From Toxonevra muliebris (taxonomy: Eukaryota; Arthropoda; Insecta; Diptera; Pallopteridae): a DNA stretch of 64,000 nt. Made by a program: the position numbers and the translations under genes. Where the stretch lies: contig OY829326.1 of the NCBI GenBank assembly GCA_963691655.1, forward strand, positions 114,425,388-114,489,387. Direction: 5' to 3'. The notes below the pieces were generated by a model. The model saw only the letters and a program-made list of their open reading frames with translations. It searched no databases and was not told where the DNA came from. Position 1 is the first letter of the stretch, and each line of letters opens with the position of its first letter. This document shows positions 1 to 11,336 of this stretch, piece by piece.

Positions 1-839
1 GAATTTTTTGTTGGTTTTCGTTTTGATATTTTTTTTTTTTTTTTTGGAACAAAATTATTAGATTTAAAAGTGATTAAAATGATTAATCGTTTTTAAGCTT
101 ATGTATTCTTTTTTGTTTTTTTTTCTTTTGGTTTTGATTTTGCTAGTTTATTTACCTTTTATCATATTTGTGCTCGTTATGAAAGACGCGTATCTCATTT
201 AGTAAGCCTTGTTCTAACATCGCATCAACACGCTTGTCCAAACGTGCATTAAGTACATCCTGAAGATTAATAAACAAAATATACATAAATTTAATGAATA
301 ACAAACAAAATCTTTAGTAAAAGTATTCATGTATGATATGCACGTGTTGATTATAAAGACTCCATGACATTACTTATATTCAAATCATCTTCACCATTAA
401 ATCTTCATTAAAAAGAAATAGAAAAGGTTTGAAGCTTATCCACAGTTGCGCGCAATAAAAATGCATCGATTATTACTGTAGTTTACTCACCCATATCTGA
501 AAAACGGGTTAAGCTAGAACCTTAAAACATACATGGTATATGTATTTATTAGAATCTATTTTCGTTTGTCTGCATTATCTCGATTCACTGATTTATAATA
601 TAAAAGAAATTTAGCAAACCAGGGTGAAAAAACGGACAAAACAATGCTAATCTAATAAAAGAGTCTAAAATTATGTTAGTGAACTCTTTCTTTATTTATT
701 ATACAAACAATTATCACACGTCAGCAACTCATTGTAACGCTCAGAGAATAGATTTCTATGTATATATGAGATTGAGATGGGTGTTGATTTCGTAGTAATG
801 AAGTTAAGAAGTGTGCCCACAAAAAAAAAAAAAACAAAC
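1..839. other. Unassigned AT-rich DNA
   Basis: No gene or element boundary is recognisable here. The stretch is AT-rich, with short T runs near the start, and every reading frame is short and low in complexity. It ends where a minus-strand LINE RNase H remnant begins. Confidence 0.5.
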
Positions 840-1262
840 AAAAAAATAGGATCTGGGCCCTAGAAACCAGTTTTCGAATCCTTTCTGGCCAGAAGTTCAG
901 CAGATTCATTTCCTGAAATTCCTGAGTGTCCAGGAATCCATATCAACAGCAGGCTTTTGTGTTTTCCAACACAATCAAGCCCCGATTTACCAGCTTAGAT
1001 GTGGTTGAATGATTAAGCAAGGAGGAGCAAACGCATCGTGACTGTTATTAAATACACAGATACTCTATGAACCATGATAATGGTAGTTTCTCTCCATTGC
1101 CTTGATGATCGCAAAAATTTTTGCTTGTAAAACAAGAGCAAACAACTCAAGGGAGAAGTGAAGGTGCACTCCATAATTTTCAATGAAGACTCCGTATACT
1201 GTTTTAAAGTCATCAGTGAAAATGCGCTTATAATCAACTCCAGGCCCAGGTCCCGGCAAAAA
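840..1262 (-). pseudogene. LINE RNase H domain remnant
   Basis: Read on the minus strand, this is a degraded RNase H domain of the kind carried at the C-terminal side of the Pol protein in RNase H-bearing non-LTR retrotransposons. The first strand survives as IFTDDFKT near 1230, followed by LQAKIFAIIKAMER around 1120 and the final catalytic block WIPGHSGISGNESAELLARK between about 940 and 875. The parts lie in different frames, and a stop or frameshift separates them. In the family the RNase H removes the RNA template during target-primed reverse transcription. No reverse transcriptase is left upstream on this strand. It lies head-to-head with a second RNase H remnant that starts at 1492. Confidence 0.75.
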
Positions 1263-1491
1263 CCAAGTTTGGGCTTCTGAAATTTGTATTGTATGGCGTT
1301 GTTTTAAAACTGGAATTGCTGGTATTGTATCATGGCATCGGATGGCATTGATTGAACTGTTAGGTCCAAAACAGTATCTTCAACAATGTCACCAATATCC
1401 ATGCTATTGATTGCTGCTGAATTTAAAATGAATATATACTTCACCAGTCCGGCTTGGTAACAGGTAATGATGGTATTAGCATGGCTCAAAG

Positions 1492-2345
1492 ATGGAGAAT
1501 GGAACTGGAGCTGGTCTTTACTCCGAAAACCTTCAACTAAGGCGGTCGTATCGTTATCCTGACAGCTGCAGCGTTTTTCAGGCAGAGATTTTTGCTTTTG
1601 AGAAAGCAGCTAGACTTCTACAAGACAGTACAATTCGGACTTCGAATATCACTATCTTTATTGAGAGTCAGGCTGCAATGAAGAATAGAATCCAAAATAG
1701 TTAAATCAGAGATTATAAAGAAATATCGTGCTTCACTGATGGCCATTGAGCACCACAAGGTCACTCTCTGCTGAGTTCCAGGACATAGCAATATTGAAGG
1801 GAACGAAATAGTAGATGAAATGGCCAGAAGGGGCTCTAATATGGACATAAACAAGGCGGATACCTCTAATCTCTGATGTGTGAACTATTTAGGAGAAGAG
1901 ACGAGTACACCATAGCGGTGTCAAATGACGCTTGGACTAACCTAGATGACTGTATAGTTTCACGGTCCTTATGGCCAAGGTTAGATAGGAAGAATACAAA
2001 TGCCCTCTTAGGGCACAACAAATCTACAGTACGTCTGCTCACAGGAGTCATAACTGGATATTGTGCTATTGCACTAATGCTCCAATGATGGGGTATTCCA
2101 ACGGGCAGACTATACAGAAGTTGTCATGATGAAGCAGAGACAGAATCGATTCTTCACTTTCTATGTTAATGTCCAAGGCTGCAGATGAGTAGACACCAAT
2201 GTTTGGGGTCGTGCTTTATCAATAGTCTAACAGAGATAACGAAAGTGGAACTAGCGGACCGCCTTACCTTCATTCGGATAACCAAATGGTTCAATAAAGA
2301 CATTAAGTGGACTGCTGACGGAAACCGTGGTTAGAGACGTGTCTT
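1492..2345 (+). pseudogene. LINE RNase H and C-terminal remnant
   Basis: This is a second non-LTR Pol remnant, on the plus strand. RNase H motifs appear in order: VFQAEIFAFEKAARLL near 1580, TIFIESQAAMK near 1655 and PGHSNIEGNEIVDEMARRG near 1780-1850, the last after an in-frame stop and frameshift. About 90 residues later comes the Cys/His-rich tail usual for these elements, here RSCHDEAETESILHFLC near 2120-2165, with the first Cys of the motif changed to Tyr and a stop after the last Cys. A final conserved block runs to about 2340. The 3' part of the element seems to resume beyond the DD37D insertion as a CCTAACC-rich tail near 3730. Confidence 0.85.
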
Positions 2346-2427
2346 CTCCTGGCAATTAAATGAAGGCAATCGCAATGGACAAGTCTCCGACTGGAAGTGT
2401 GGTTACATATATATATATGTATATATA

Positions 2428-3707
2428 CAGGGTGACAATTGTAAAGTGACGCAAGTTTAATACTCTGCAGCAAGCTTTGCCATTTACCGTTACTTTAATT
2501 TAAAAAGCAAATTCATTCATCATTGGCTTTGCTTTTAATTTCATTTGAATTTTTGTTATTACATTTTGAAATTTCCATAAAAATGGACAAGGAAAATATT
2601 CGTCGTGAAATTATTAAATTTCATTTGGCAAATGATAGTAGCCGTCAAATTGCAAAGGCTTTAAATTTGTCAAGTCGTACGGTAGACCGAGCTATTATTC
2701 GATATAATGAAACTGGGGGTTTTGGAGATAGAGACCGGAGAAAATTTTCAACAGTTGCCACTACTGGTTTAACAGAAAAAATTCATAAACGAATCAAGCG
2801 AAATCCAAGGCGCTCAATGAGAAAAATCGCTAAGGAAGTGGGAGTAAACCGTGAAACAGTGCGAATCATTGCAAAATCAAAGCTTAATCTTAAGCCGTAC
2901 AAGCTCCGAAAAGCTCAAGATCTGACACAAAAAAAGAAAGATTTGCGACTGCAAAGATGCAAGGCGTTGCTACGCTCCTCCGTGTTAAAAAATGTTGAAA
3001 ATATCTTGTTTACAGATGAAAAAATTTTCACGGTTGAACAACATTTCAATGCGCAAAATGACCGAATGTGGCTAACATCATCATCGCAACAAAATAGGAC
3101 TGTTGGCCGAGTTCAAAAGCCAGCTTCCGTTATGGGCTGGAGTTTCCGCTAATGCCAGAACCCCTCTAATATTCGCTGAAGAGGGTGTTAAAATTGACCA
3201 GGTTGTTTATCGGAGCATTTTAAATGAACATGTTCTTCCCTGGGCCCAAGATACATTTGGAAATGAAACTGGACTTTCCAGCAAGATTCTGCACCTTCCC
3301 ACATGGCAAAATTAATGCAAACATGGATAAAAGACAATTTTTCTGGATTCATAACATCTCAAGAATGGCCACCATACTCCCCAGACTTGAATCCAATGGA
3401 CTACTCTATTTGGAGTATTTTAGAGAGTAAGGCTTGTGCATCTCAACACCACAGTCTGGAGTCGCTGACAAATTCATTAGAGAATGCCTGGACTGAAATT
3501 GATCAGGAAGTCCTGCGGCGAACAGTCCTACGATTTCCAGATCGATTGAAGGCATGTGTGCAGGCTAAAGGAGGTTATATTGAATGAGGTGGGGTTCAAA
3601 TGAATGCTTATATATTCAGCAATGTTAACACTTAATTGTACTTAATGGAAGTACGTCCTTTTGAAAATAACTGCTGAAATGTGCGTCACTTTACGATTGT
3701 CACCCTG
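2428..3707 (+). mobile_element. maT-like (DD37D) Tc1/mariner transposon, 1280 bp
   Basis: Both ends are intact. The left 26-bp inverted repeat (2428-2453, beginning CAGGGTGACAATTGTAAAG) matches the right one (3682-3707) with one mismatch, and TA flanks each end (2426-2427 and 3708-3709), as expected for Tc1/mariner target duplication. The single transposase gene inside is frameshifted, so this copy cannot supply its own enzyme but could be mobilised in trans. It sits in the 3' flank of the LINE remnant that ends near 2345, and a CCTAACC-type LINE tail appears just past its right end. Confidence 0.93.
2583..3587 (+). pseudogene. maT-like DD37D transposase, frameshifted
   Basis: The start is taken at 2583 (MDKENIRREIIKFHLAND), which places a helix-turn-helix (SSRQIAKALNLSSRTVDRAI) at residues 16-40 and a second one near residues 80-100. 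The first catalytic Asp is in NILFTDEKIFTVEQ, the second in QQDSAPSHMAKL at 3285, and the third in SPDLNPMDYSIW. Counting from the second Asp leaves 37 residues before the Asp of PMDY, which defines DD37D. The frame is lost near 3135 (just after ASVMGW), continues in another frame to about 3265, then returns to the first frame. The C-terminus ends with CVQAKGGYIE. Length and motif order fit the family, so two small indels explain the inactivation. Confidence 0.92.
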
Positions 3708-3710
3708 TAT

Positions 3711-3780
3711 ATGTTCGCACACGTCTTCCAAACCTAACCTAGCCTAACCCACTTCACTATTTAAAAAAAAAAAAAAAATA
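3711..3780 (+). repeat. LINE-type CCTAACC tail and A run
   Basis: Just right of the DD37D element the sequence reads CCAAACCTAACCTAGCCTAACCC and is followed by about 15 A residues. Short CCTAA- or CTAAT-type tails end several other LINE and SINE copies here (near 11170 and 47790), so I read this as the 3' end of the LINE interrupted at 2427. It is too short for certainty. Confidence 0.4.
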
Positions 3781-5190
3781 TCATTTTTATATATGGGTGA
3801 TTCCATGTCAGATTTACAACTAAAATTTTAATTCCAACCAAAAGAAATTAATCGACACGTATTTTATTATTTCAATGTGATGTTTTTTATTTTCAAGTTA
3901 CGATATTTTAAAGTCTTGGAGTTGTAAAAACGGGACGGTTTTAATCCCTAATTACTCAAAACTAACCGTTGTAGGAAAAAATTTCCAACTAATAAAAGTA
4001 CGTATATCGCACAAACTTATCGAAAAAATATGAACAAAAAATTGTTTTTGTTATTAAATATATGAATTCTGGAAATTTTATAAACAAATCGAATTTTTCC
4101 AAACTTGCACATTTTGTTTTTTAACTTTTTTGGTCTGAAAATTTTTATTAATGTGTTAGGAAAATTGTGTTCAGAGTGGGATGAGATATAGTTTTCCAGA
4201 TATTCAAATAATAACAAACCAGCTACTACTAAAGTCGCCTGGCTTCGAACGGCGCGCACATGAATTTACATACATTAAAATGTACGTGGGTTTTTTATTC
4301 AGGACCAACGTCTTTTATAATAGCTGTGTTTTTTTCGGAAAATTTATGCTTCCTTTAAATTTGCTAGTTATCATAACGAATAGTTAACCCTTCCTTGAAA
4401 TGATCTTAAACGTTCTAAACAATGAAGAAGTTTTTACTTTAAACTATTTCTCCTATTGTCTCCTGTTTAAAAAAATTCATATTTTTCGAGATATTTTGCT
4501 GTCAACCCAAGTGTGTCTCTAGATAAGCTTCATCAAAACGGGTGTAATTGCCATTATAATAGGTTTCTGATGCTATAATTTATCATATCGTAGTAGGAAA
4601 AATTAGGGTAGGCTTGGAAAAGTGGGCGTGGTATCTCCTATCATATCCTTATTTGAGTATATCTCTCGAACAATACACAATAAAGTATTGAAATTTCGTA
4701 CAACGACGTTGTTCGACAATGCCATACTACGGAAAAGATTTTAGTGGGATTGGAAGGGGGCGGGGAGGGGGGGAATGTGAGGGCTGTGGTACCTCCCATA
4801 TGACTTCAATATTCATTATAAGATATCTCAGGAAGCATTTATAGTACGGTATATCTCTGAAACCATATATGTACAGTCCAGTATTGAAATGTTGTACAAT
4901 GGCTTTTTTAATACTTTCTCTACTACTTTTTTTCATTACTAAAACTGGATCTGGACATTACTGGATCAAGGTGTTTTTTGTTTTTTTTTTTTTTGTTGAT
5001 AAAATAACATATTACCCAAACTTTGTCCGCAGACCAGACAGCGGAGCTAGTTTATTTATAAAACTTCTTAATTTCTACGAGGCATTGATTCGTACATATA
5101 AAGAATATTTGCAGTAATCATATTCAGCTTATTTTCATAAATACGAAACTTTGCCATCTCTACATATTTGTAAATACTTTAGTTTTTCAT
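3781..5190. other. Unassigned AT-rich DNA
   Basis: No coding signal is seen. Near 4620 and 4755 the sequence contains GGGCGTGGTATCTCC and a G-rich tract that resemble the CACGCCCAC blocks found elsewhere in the window, suggesting an old, unrecognised repeat. The rest is AT-rich with no clear termini. Confidence 0.4.
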
Positions 5191-5208
5191 CACACACACA
5201 CACACACA
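5191..5208. repeat. (CA)9 microsatellite
   Basis: Nine perfect CA dinucleotides, followed by an interrupted CTCACACAG. It is an ordinary dinucleotide microsatellite. Confidence 0.95.
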
Positions 5209-6989
5209 CTCACACAGTATATCACCGCTAATATGCACCATGTTCCATGTGATGGCGCGTGAACATCACTTGTGCTGCTTAAATGTGTTAGCTTGAATCT
5301 TTATGAAGTCACTTAACTCCAAAGAGAAAAGAATCACAATCCAGTCACAACTACCACCAGCAGATTTATTCAAGCACATACCATTAGTCTTCGCATATAA
5401 CAATCGTAGTCATTCACGTAACGTACGTACATATTTCAGAGCTTATTGTGAATGTGAACCCAACTCAACTTAACTCAAGTTAACTTAAATAACGTCTTTA
5501 AGATGCCACCAACGTTTTTGGCCAATTCATTTATACTTTATTGTGGTTTTCTTGCCATTATTATTCTTCTACTACTTCTTGTTCTTCTTCTTCCAGTTGT
5601 TCTTTAGTCAGTCAGTCACATAATTATTTTTTGTTTTTTCGTGCTTCTATACTTTTCCATAATATTCTCTCCTCCATTCCCATTCATTGGCTTATGAGTA
5701 AAGTTTCTAAAGAATCTGTAGAAAAAGAAGTTGTAGAACTCCTTTCACTTTGCATTCCATACCATTCCAATACATTCGACATTCTTTTATTTTCGATTTT
5801 ATGTTTTGTCTTTTATTTTCTGTTTTTTTTTTTTTTTTTTTTTTTTGGACATATGTATTTATTATGTTTCTATTTTTATTTTATTTGGAATTGTTATTTT
5901 GCAATATATGTATGTACAAACACCTGAAGGCAAATGAATCCAAGAACTCCCGTACATTGTCTGAATGCTAATTTCATGTTTGACGCAATACCCAAGTGGC
6001 AGCAATGGCAACATTAGAGCACCTACATTGTAATTTACGGGTAGATAAGTAGATACAGTGAGAGATTGATACGAGTAGATTGTGTGATGGTGGACTTCGT
6101 GGATGAATGAAAAAATATCAAAATAATAGAGCTTACTATATATTCACAGAAGTTGAAGAAAGCGGAAACCTTTAAATCGTATCTTTATACACACACATAT
6201 CTTAGATAAGAGATAATTAAGTTAAAAGGTAAATATTACTAACTTAATAATTTAAATGTTGAATGAAAAACGAATTTACTATTGATGTCATAACGTGAAA
6301 GTATAATTAACGGAAATAGAGCCTTAAATTGTACACTTTATACATTTTTAAATAGATGAATTAAAAAACGGCGATGACATAGCAAAATTAAGCATTCCTC
6401 TTGTCACTAACAGATCCAACTGAATCTCCTCCTCCCCAAGGTCCCTAATGACTGAATATATTGTACCCTGATTATTGTGAAGACATTAAAAATATTTATT
6501 CTTTAAGTCTGCATGTTTGCTTTGAGAATTGGGGTTCATGTGTCTAAAAACTCTAGGTTAAAACTGCCACTCTGAATCCGCAGGTATCTATGGATTTTAT
6601 AAATGGAATAAAAACTACATTTTTTAAGTAATCGAAATAATATTCTTCCATCCATCCCTTTTTGCATTACATTATAATTGAAAGAGTATTCATATTTCTA
6701 AACTATTTATTATTGTATTCATATTCTTCGAGAATATTTATGCAGTTTTGAATTTATTTTCTTAGAAAGAGATATCATCATCTAATTTCACTTTTATTTT
6801 CAGGCACAGGCGAAGAGGCCCATTTTTAGGGTGTCTGCAGGAAAATTTCGGGACAGAATGTTACCTAAACCGAAAGAAGTTTGTTATGTTAACATGATAC
6901 TGAAGTTCAATTTCATCAAAAAATTTAGAACTGAACTAAGTAAAAAAAAAGAATTAGGAAGGTATATCTGAAACCTATAAGATACACCA
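5209..6989. other. Unassigned AT-rich DNA with a T24 run
   Basis: No element or gene is recognisable. A run of 24 T residues lies at 5823-5846. The long open frame across it codes almost only Phe, Leu and Tyr and is an artefact of T-rich sequence. A TTTTATTTTCAG acceptor-like string occurs near 6803, with nothing recognisable after it. Confidence 0.45.
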
Positions 6990-7148
6990 ACAAATGATAA
7001 CCTGGTATACAGACGGGACTCTTACTGATGAACGTACGGGAGTAGGAATTTATGAGACGAGGATAAAATATTCTGAGCCTATGGGTGGGTACAAGGCTTT
7101 GAAATCACTCCAGATGAACTCTAAACCGGTGTGGAAATGTCTTGATAA
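6990..7148 (+). pseudogene. LINE RNase H N-terminal fragment
   Basis: The frame reads ITWYTDGTLTDERTGVGIYE and then IKYSEPMGGYKALKS, which is the start of a LINE RNase H domain (WYTDGS-like, first catalytic Asp at 7012-7014). The similarity ends abruptly at about 7150, where a Tc1-type terminus starts. No reverse transcriptase is visible upstream, so this is a short orphan fragment. Confidence 0.75.
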
Positions 7149-7152
7149 AGTA

Positions 7153-7181
7153 CACTGGCGGCCATAAAAAGGGCACCACGG
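7153..7181 (+). repeat. Orphan Tc1-like terminal repeat
   Basis: The sequence after TA (7151-7152) begins CACTGGCGGCCATAAAAAG. It closely resembles the CACTGGCGGTCACAAAAAC terminus of the Tc1-like element at 14003-15605, but is a different family. I found no matching right end in the window, so the element is either truncated or its far end has decayed. It breaks the LINE RNase H fragment to its left. Confidence 0.55.
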
Positions 7182-9125
7182 ACCAATATCAAGAAAATCG
7201 TTTATAATGAGAGCTAAACTTGATTTTGTTTTATTGAACGTATTTTTTTATTTTTAAGAACAAAAGTGCAAAAGAGAGAACCTACTTACATACTAATTAC
7301 AATACTTTTTAATTAAAACAAAAATATTGAAGAAAGTTCACGATTTTGTGGGTATTAATATTTTTGAAGGTTCAAACTAGGATTAATTTGTTTCATGTTC
7401 AAATCACAAATAAAATTATTTACTATGATTGATTACACTGTGCTCGAATTTAAAAAAAAAATTTTGTAGCAGACGGGAGACATATCGTTACTAACTAATT
7501 CGGGTTCAAGGAATTCAGTGGTGATAACCGTTTTTTCCCCTATCAGCAGCGTTTCATACAAAATTTTTTTTTGTAGTTTTGGTTTGGGGGTATACTACAA
7601 AGTTACATGTTCCTCTTCTTATTGCGGTGAAAATTGGTATCGAGGGGTTTTTTGGCATGAAAAAATTGAATCTGATATTTATTTGCAGAAAAAAATAATT
7701 TTAGACATAGCTCCCATACAAAAAACCGTCAAAAATCGCCAAAAAGTGAAATATTTGTATAGGAGGCACCCTTATTTTACATCGAAATAAATTAAATTTT
7801 TGCACACATCATTGTTTTCGTTAAGATATTAGTTTCCGAAAGTTTCAGAACAATCGGTTAAAAAATAAGCATCTACTGAAGTGACTATTTATCATATTGT
7901 TCGTATATTCCGTACTTCCGATTCATTATTTCCCGAGATTGCTATTTTTGCTGTACAACTTTATAACTGTATAACTGTAATAGACAAGAGCATACCCACC
8001 CAGCCACGAGACTCACTTGTTTAGTCAAAATTCCGAAAGTCTTAGAATTTGGTTGAAATTACTGACTTAGAGACTTTTGGGATCGCTTAGTCCCTGATAA
8101 AATGGTGGATTCAAGATGGTGGTGATATTTTTTAAAAGTCATCAAATCTGGCTGAAAGTACTTACTCTGTGGTTTTTAGGCTCAGTAATCCCGAATATGT
8201 GATCAAAAAAATATTAAATACAAAGTAAGAATTTAGATTATTGTATTGTTTTTAATATTTTTTTCTGGCCGAAGACCATAGCAGTCAGTGCCACTGCATA
8301 ATAGTTGTATTATATGTATAAACTTTAAAAATAATAATAATATTTTTTTTTAATATTCTTGTTTACCTTGCAAAAATTAGATTAAGGATGGCAAGTCCCA
8401 AAATAAATGAAAAGTGTGTTATCTAATTCTCTATAAAATTGACTGCCTTGAAAAAACAAAGTGTGTTCGTAGTAATTAGCATATTTTGATTTATTTTAGT
8501 TACTTTTAATTGCACATGCAGTGTTAACTTTAATAAAAAAATGCATATAATGGGTTAACTGCCGTCCTGATTTAAAAAATATGTAGGTATCTAAGTACAT
8601 ATTTCATCGAGAATTAGTTTTTTGTATTGTTGAATTCGTTATTAAAAGCTGAATTCAACTATGCAAAAAAAAAAATTTAGCAAATAAAAATAAGAAAGTA
8701 GTTAAAGTCACGTTTTCTGTATCTATATGTGTTTCCGAGAAATTTTGATGAAAAAACCACGCGTTTTGTTTAATTTCTCGGTTTGACCACTTTTTAAATC
8801 TGGACTAAAGTATAAATTTCACCTGAATTTCGAAATATTAATTTTCCGCAGGGCCCAATAGTTGTTTATGGTTTTTTATCAGTGATTTAACCATTTTACA
8901 TTTTCAAAAACATATTCGGGTTTATCGACTCCAAAAACCACCAAGTAGAGGTTTTCAGCCAGATTTGATGATTTCTAAAATTTTTAATTTTTACTACATA
9001 TTCGAGTATATCGTCCCCAAAAATGAAAAAATATCGCCGTCATCTTAAATCTGCCGTTTTGAAATTTCTTATTTTGAGGAGAGAATCGGACTCAGTGATT
9101 CCATAAACCTCTATTATTATTATTA
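7182..9125. other. Unassigned repeat-like DNA with inverted segments
   Basis: No transposase motifs are visible. Two segments are inverted, diverged copies of each other: 8098-8200 (AAGATGGTGGTGATATTTT, then ATCAAATCTGGCTGAAA and CCCGAATATG) and 8911-9055, whose reverse complement carries the same blocks in the same order. They look like two arms of an old non-autonomous element or two copies of one repeat. GCTCCCATACAAAAAAC near 7700 is also repeat-like. Confidence 0.45.
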
Positions 9126-9188
9126 GTTCGGGGATTAGCCGATTCAGACCCAGGTGGGTCCCTTTTCGTCCTCTACCGCCTGATGCCT

Positions 9189-9397
9189 CTACTGTAAGCA
9201 CTCGTAAACGTGCATGCTCCGAGTATTGGCATCTTGCGTCAACGCGAGCATATCCTTATAGGCCAGGTGGCCAATCTCAGATTCATCAACGTATCGATGA
9301 ACCAAGATTGCCAACCTTCTGCTCGTCAACGCTATGCATTGGCACAGTAAGTGCGCCACCGTTTCCAGTTCCTCCAGACACAACCTACAGGTATCAC
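9189..9397 (-). pseudogene. LINE Pol C-terminal Cys/His tail fragment
   Basis: On the minus strand the frame reads GDTCRLCLEELETVAHLLCQ and continues CIALTSRRLAIL, the CxxC...H...C block that follows RNase H in this group of non-LTR Pol proteins. A further 40 residues end at a stop at 9189. No RNase H or reverse transcriptase is recognisable on its 5' side, so it is an isolated 3' fragment. Confidence 0.75.
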
Positions 9398-9399
9398 CA

Positions 9400-10847
9400 T
9401 AAACCTCTTAGTCAGCATTTTCAACTACCAGATTCAAGGACTTTCTGAATTTCGGATAAAAAGTTGTTCTTCTGGCTCAGTGCCCAAAATTTATAAACAG
9501 GAGGATACACTTAAGTGACTATCTTATACCAGATGAAATGTTGAAATTTCTAGAAGTAGGTCTATTACTAAACTTTTTAACAGAGATTAGGACTAACTAT
9601 ATTAGTCCTGGTGGGGCTCAATAGATCTTTAAGTCACAGTGCACATCCTATTATCTAATAATAATAAAAACCTAATTTCAATATTAGAACACCTTCATTT
9701 TGATTGACATTATCGTACTTTATCAGTCTTAAGCCATCAAAATTAAAATAGAATATATCTGGTGGTACAATCAGTACTCTAGTGACCAGATCATGTCACG
9801 TTCTCTGCATGCCCATTTTTTCTGTTTCCTATAAATTTTTTGCTAATCAGTAAAATTACAAATTTCTAAGTATAAATCACTTATCTCTTCCTATATGAAA
9901 ATCATTGAAATCAAAACTTCTAAAAGATTATTAAATTATACAAACAGGTGCATTCATACAATACTGCAAGAATATCTACTATAAAATGTATTACTTTTTT
10001 CAAGCCCATAATAAAAATACCTCTCATTCACAATCAAAATACCGCCAGATACTTGCACGAACCAGAAAAAAGTATAAAATATAGTATAGAAAATCAATAA
10101 AAGAAAAGAAATTAACTCTATCAAATGAACACAGACGCGCGTGGAAAGTTTAAATTTAAAATAAGATACGAAAATTGGAACAAATTGATAAGGTGCAATT
10201 TAAAAGTGAAATGAAATGAAGGCAAAAGTAGCAAAACGAATAGGCACAAATTAAACTCTGACAAAATTACAAAATACAAACATATGTATATATTCATATA
10301 AATTTAGGTATACACACAATTTATTATGTAATGTACAGTAGTTGCCAAGAAAATCTAAAAATAGGTAGTAATAAATTTTAAAAATAAAATAGTAGTTTAT
10401 CATCACTTATCAAATTAAATAATAATAAAAAACCACTTTCATTTTCTAATTTTTTAATGAAAAAAAAATTTTCGCATTTTTATAAATTAGAAATTGATAT
10501 TTCACGCTCAAATAACCAAAAATTGAACAAGTTAAGCCACTAACAAAAACTAATCACGAATAGAAAAATCGTCTAGAACAATTGGGTCAACCTTAATTGA
10601 AATTATTTATAAATAAAATTTATGCGTACGTGTATAAACTCAAGTATGCAATCATTTAGAAAAAGCAAGTTATGCTGCTATGCAAAATTCTAGATGTAAT
10701 AAAATATTTTGATTCAATATTATCTGTGAACTACCTTACAGTACTTGCTTTCTGTAGCTCCCAGATTCGCATATTCAACGCTTTGTTATACCACATTAAA
10801 CCATTTCATTCTTGGATATTTAGATGCAACTATTTTTTTTTAACACT
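9400..10847. other. Unassigned very AT-rich DNA
   Basis: No gene, terminal repeat or known element was found. The stretch is strongly AT-rich with scattered A/T runs and ends at the SINE target duplication at 10848-10857. Confidence 0.5.
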
Positions 10848-10857
10848 TGGCCCTCAC

Positions 10858-11181
10858 CACACTTCACCCGACGACCTCGATAGTCGAGTGGGTAGTGCAC
10901 TAAACTTTCATCTGGGAGGTTCGGGTTCGATTCCCGTCTTCGTCTGGTGGTTAGTTTTCATAACTTTCTTATATTCACTATCAATATGAAGTGTATGAGA
11001 ATTATAAGATAGTGTACAAGTACACACATTGGTTGGTAATGGCAAAGCCATCAAGCCGATAGAAAATTGCCACACCGCAGTTCGCAATCGGCGTTAAACT
11101 GTAGGTCCAACTATGTGGTATCGCAATGAGCCGTTCAGGCCTAAGTGTGTCTCTCGAAAGCCACTCCAACCTAACCTAACC
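10858..11181 (+). mobile_element. tRNA-headed SINE with 10-bp target duplication
   Basis: A 324-bp insertion is bounded by the direct repeat TGGCCCTCAC at 10848-10857 and 11182-11191. Near its 5' end is a tRNA-like head with Pol III A- and B-box sequences, then a body with GCGTTAAACTGTAGGTCC near 11090, and a tail CCAACCTAACCTAACC. A similar body motif, CAACTGTAGGCCCC, recurs near 55220, and CCTAACC tails end LINE copies here, which suggests the SINE borrows a LINE 3' end to be copied. The exact LINE partner is not identified. Confidence 0.85.
10870..10944 (+). other. tRNA-like promoter head of the SINE
   Basis: The 75-nt segment has TAGTCGAGTGG at 10881-10891 in the A-box position and a B box GGTTCGATTCC at 10924-10934. 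Terminal bases GACGA and TCGTC can pair as part of an acceptor stem, and GGG/CCC flanks a TTCGATT T-loop. The anticodon stem is poor, and the sequence runs straight into the SINE body, so I do not call a functional tRNA gene. It is best read as the internal Pol III promoter of the element. Confidence 0.75.
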
Positions 11182-11336
11182 TGGCCCTCACGTCTCACTA
11201 TCAGTTCCCTACTTATTCCCATCAGCTGACAATTCACAAACTGTGAATATGATACTAATCTAGAACTAACCAGCAAACAAACTCACACTGACCTCGAAAA
11301 CCATACCATTAGAGGCACTGGAGATATCATGCTATA

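Noticed and set aside
5541..5927. 128-codon open frame as a membrane protein
   Set aside because: Ser/Cys-rich then Phe-rich composition follows from CTT and T-run sequence, including a T24 homopolymer. No conserved motif was seen.
10870..10944. A free-standing tRNA gene
   Set aside because: The anticodon stem pairs badly, the T-stem has a mismatch, and the sequence lies inside a unit bounded by 10-bp target duplications with a tail, so it is a SINE head.
10672..10989. 105-codon open frame
   Set aside because: It crosses the left boundary of the SINE, so it is not an evolved coding unit.
11170..11181. CCTAACC repeats as insect telomere sequence (TTAGG)
   Set aside because: Only two or three units occur, at the exact 3' end of the SINE, and Diptera are known to lack TTAGG telomeres.
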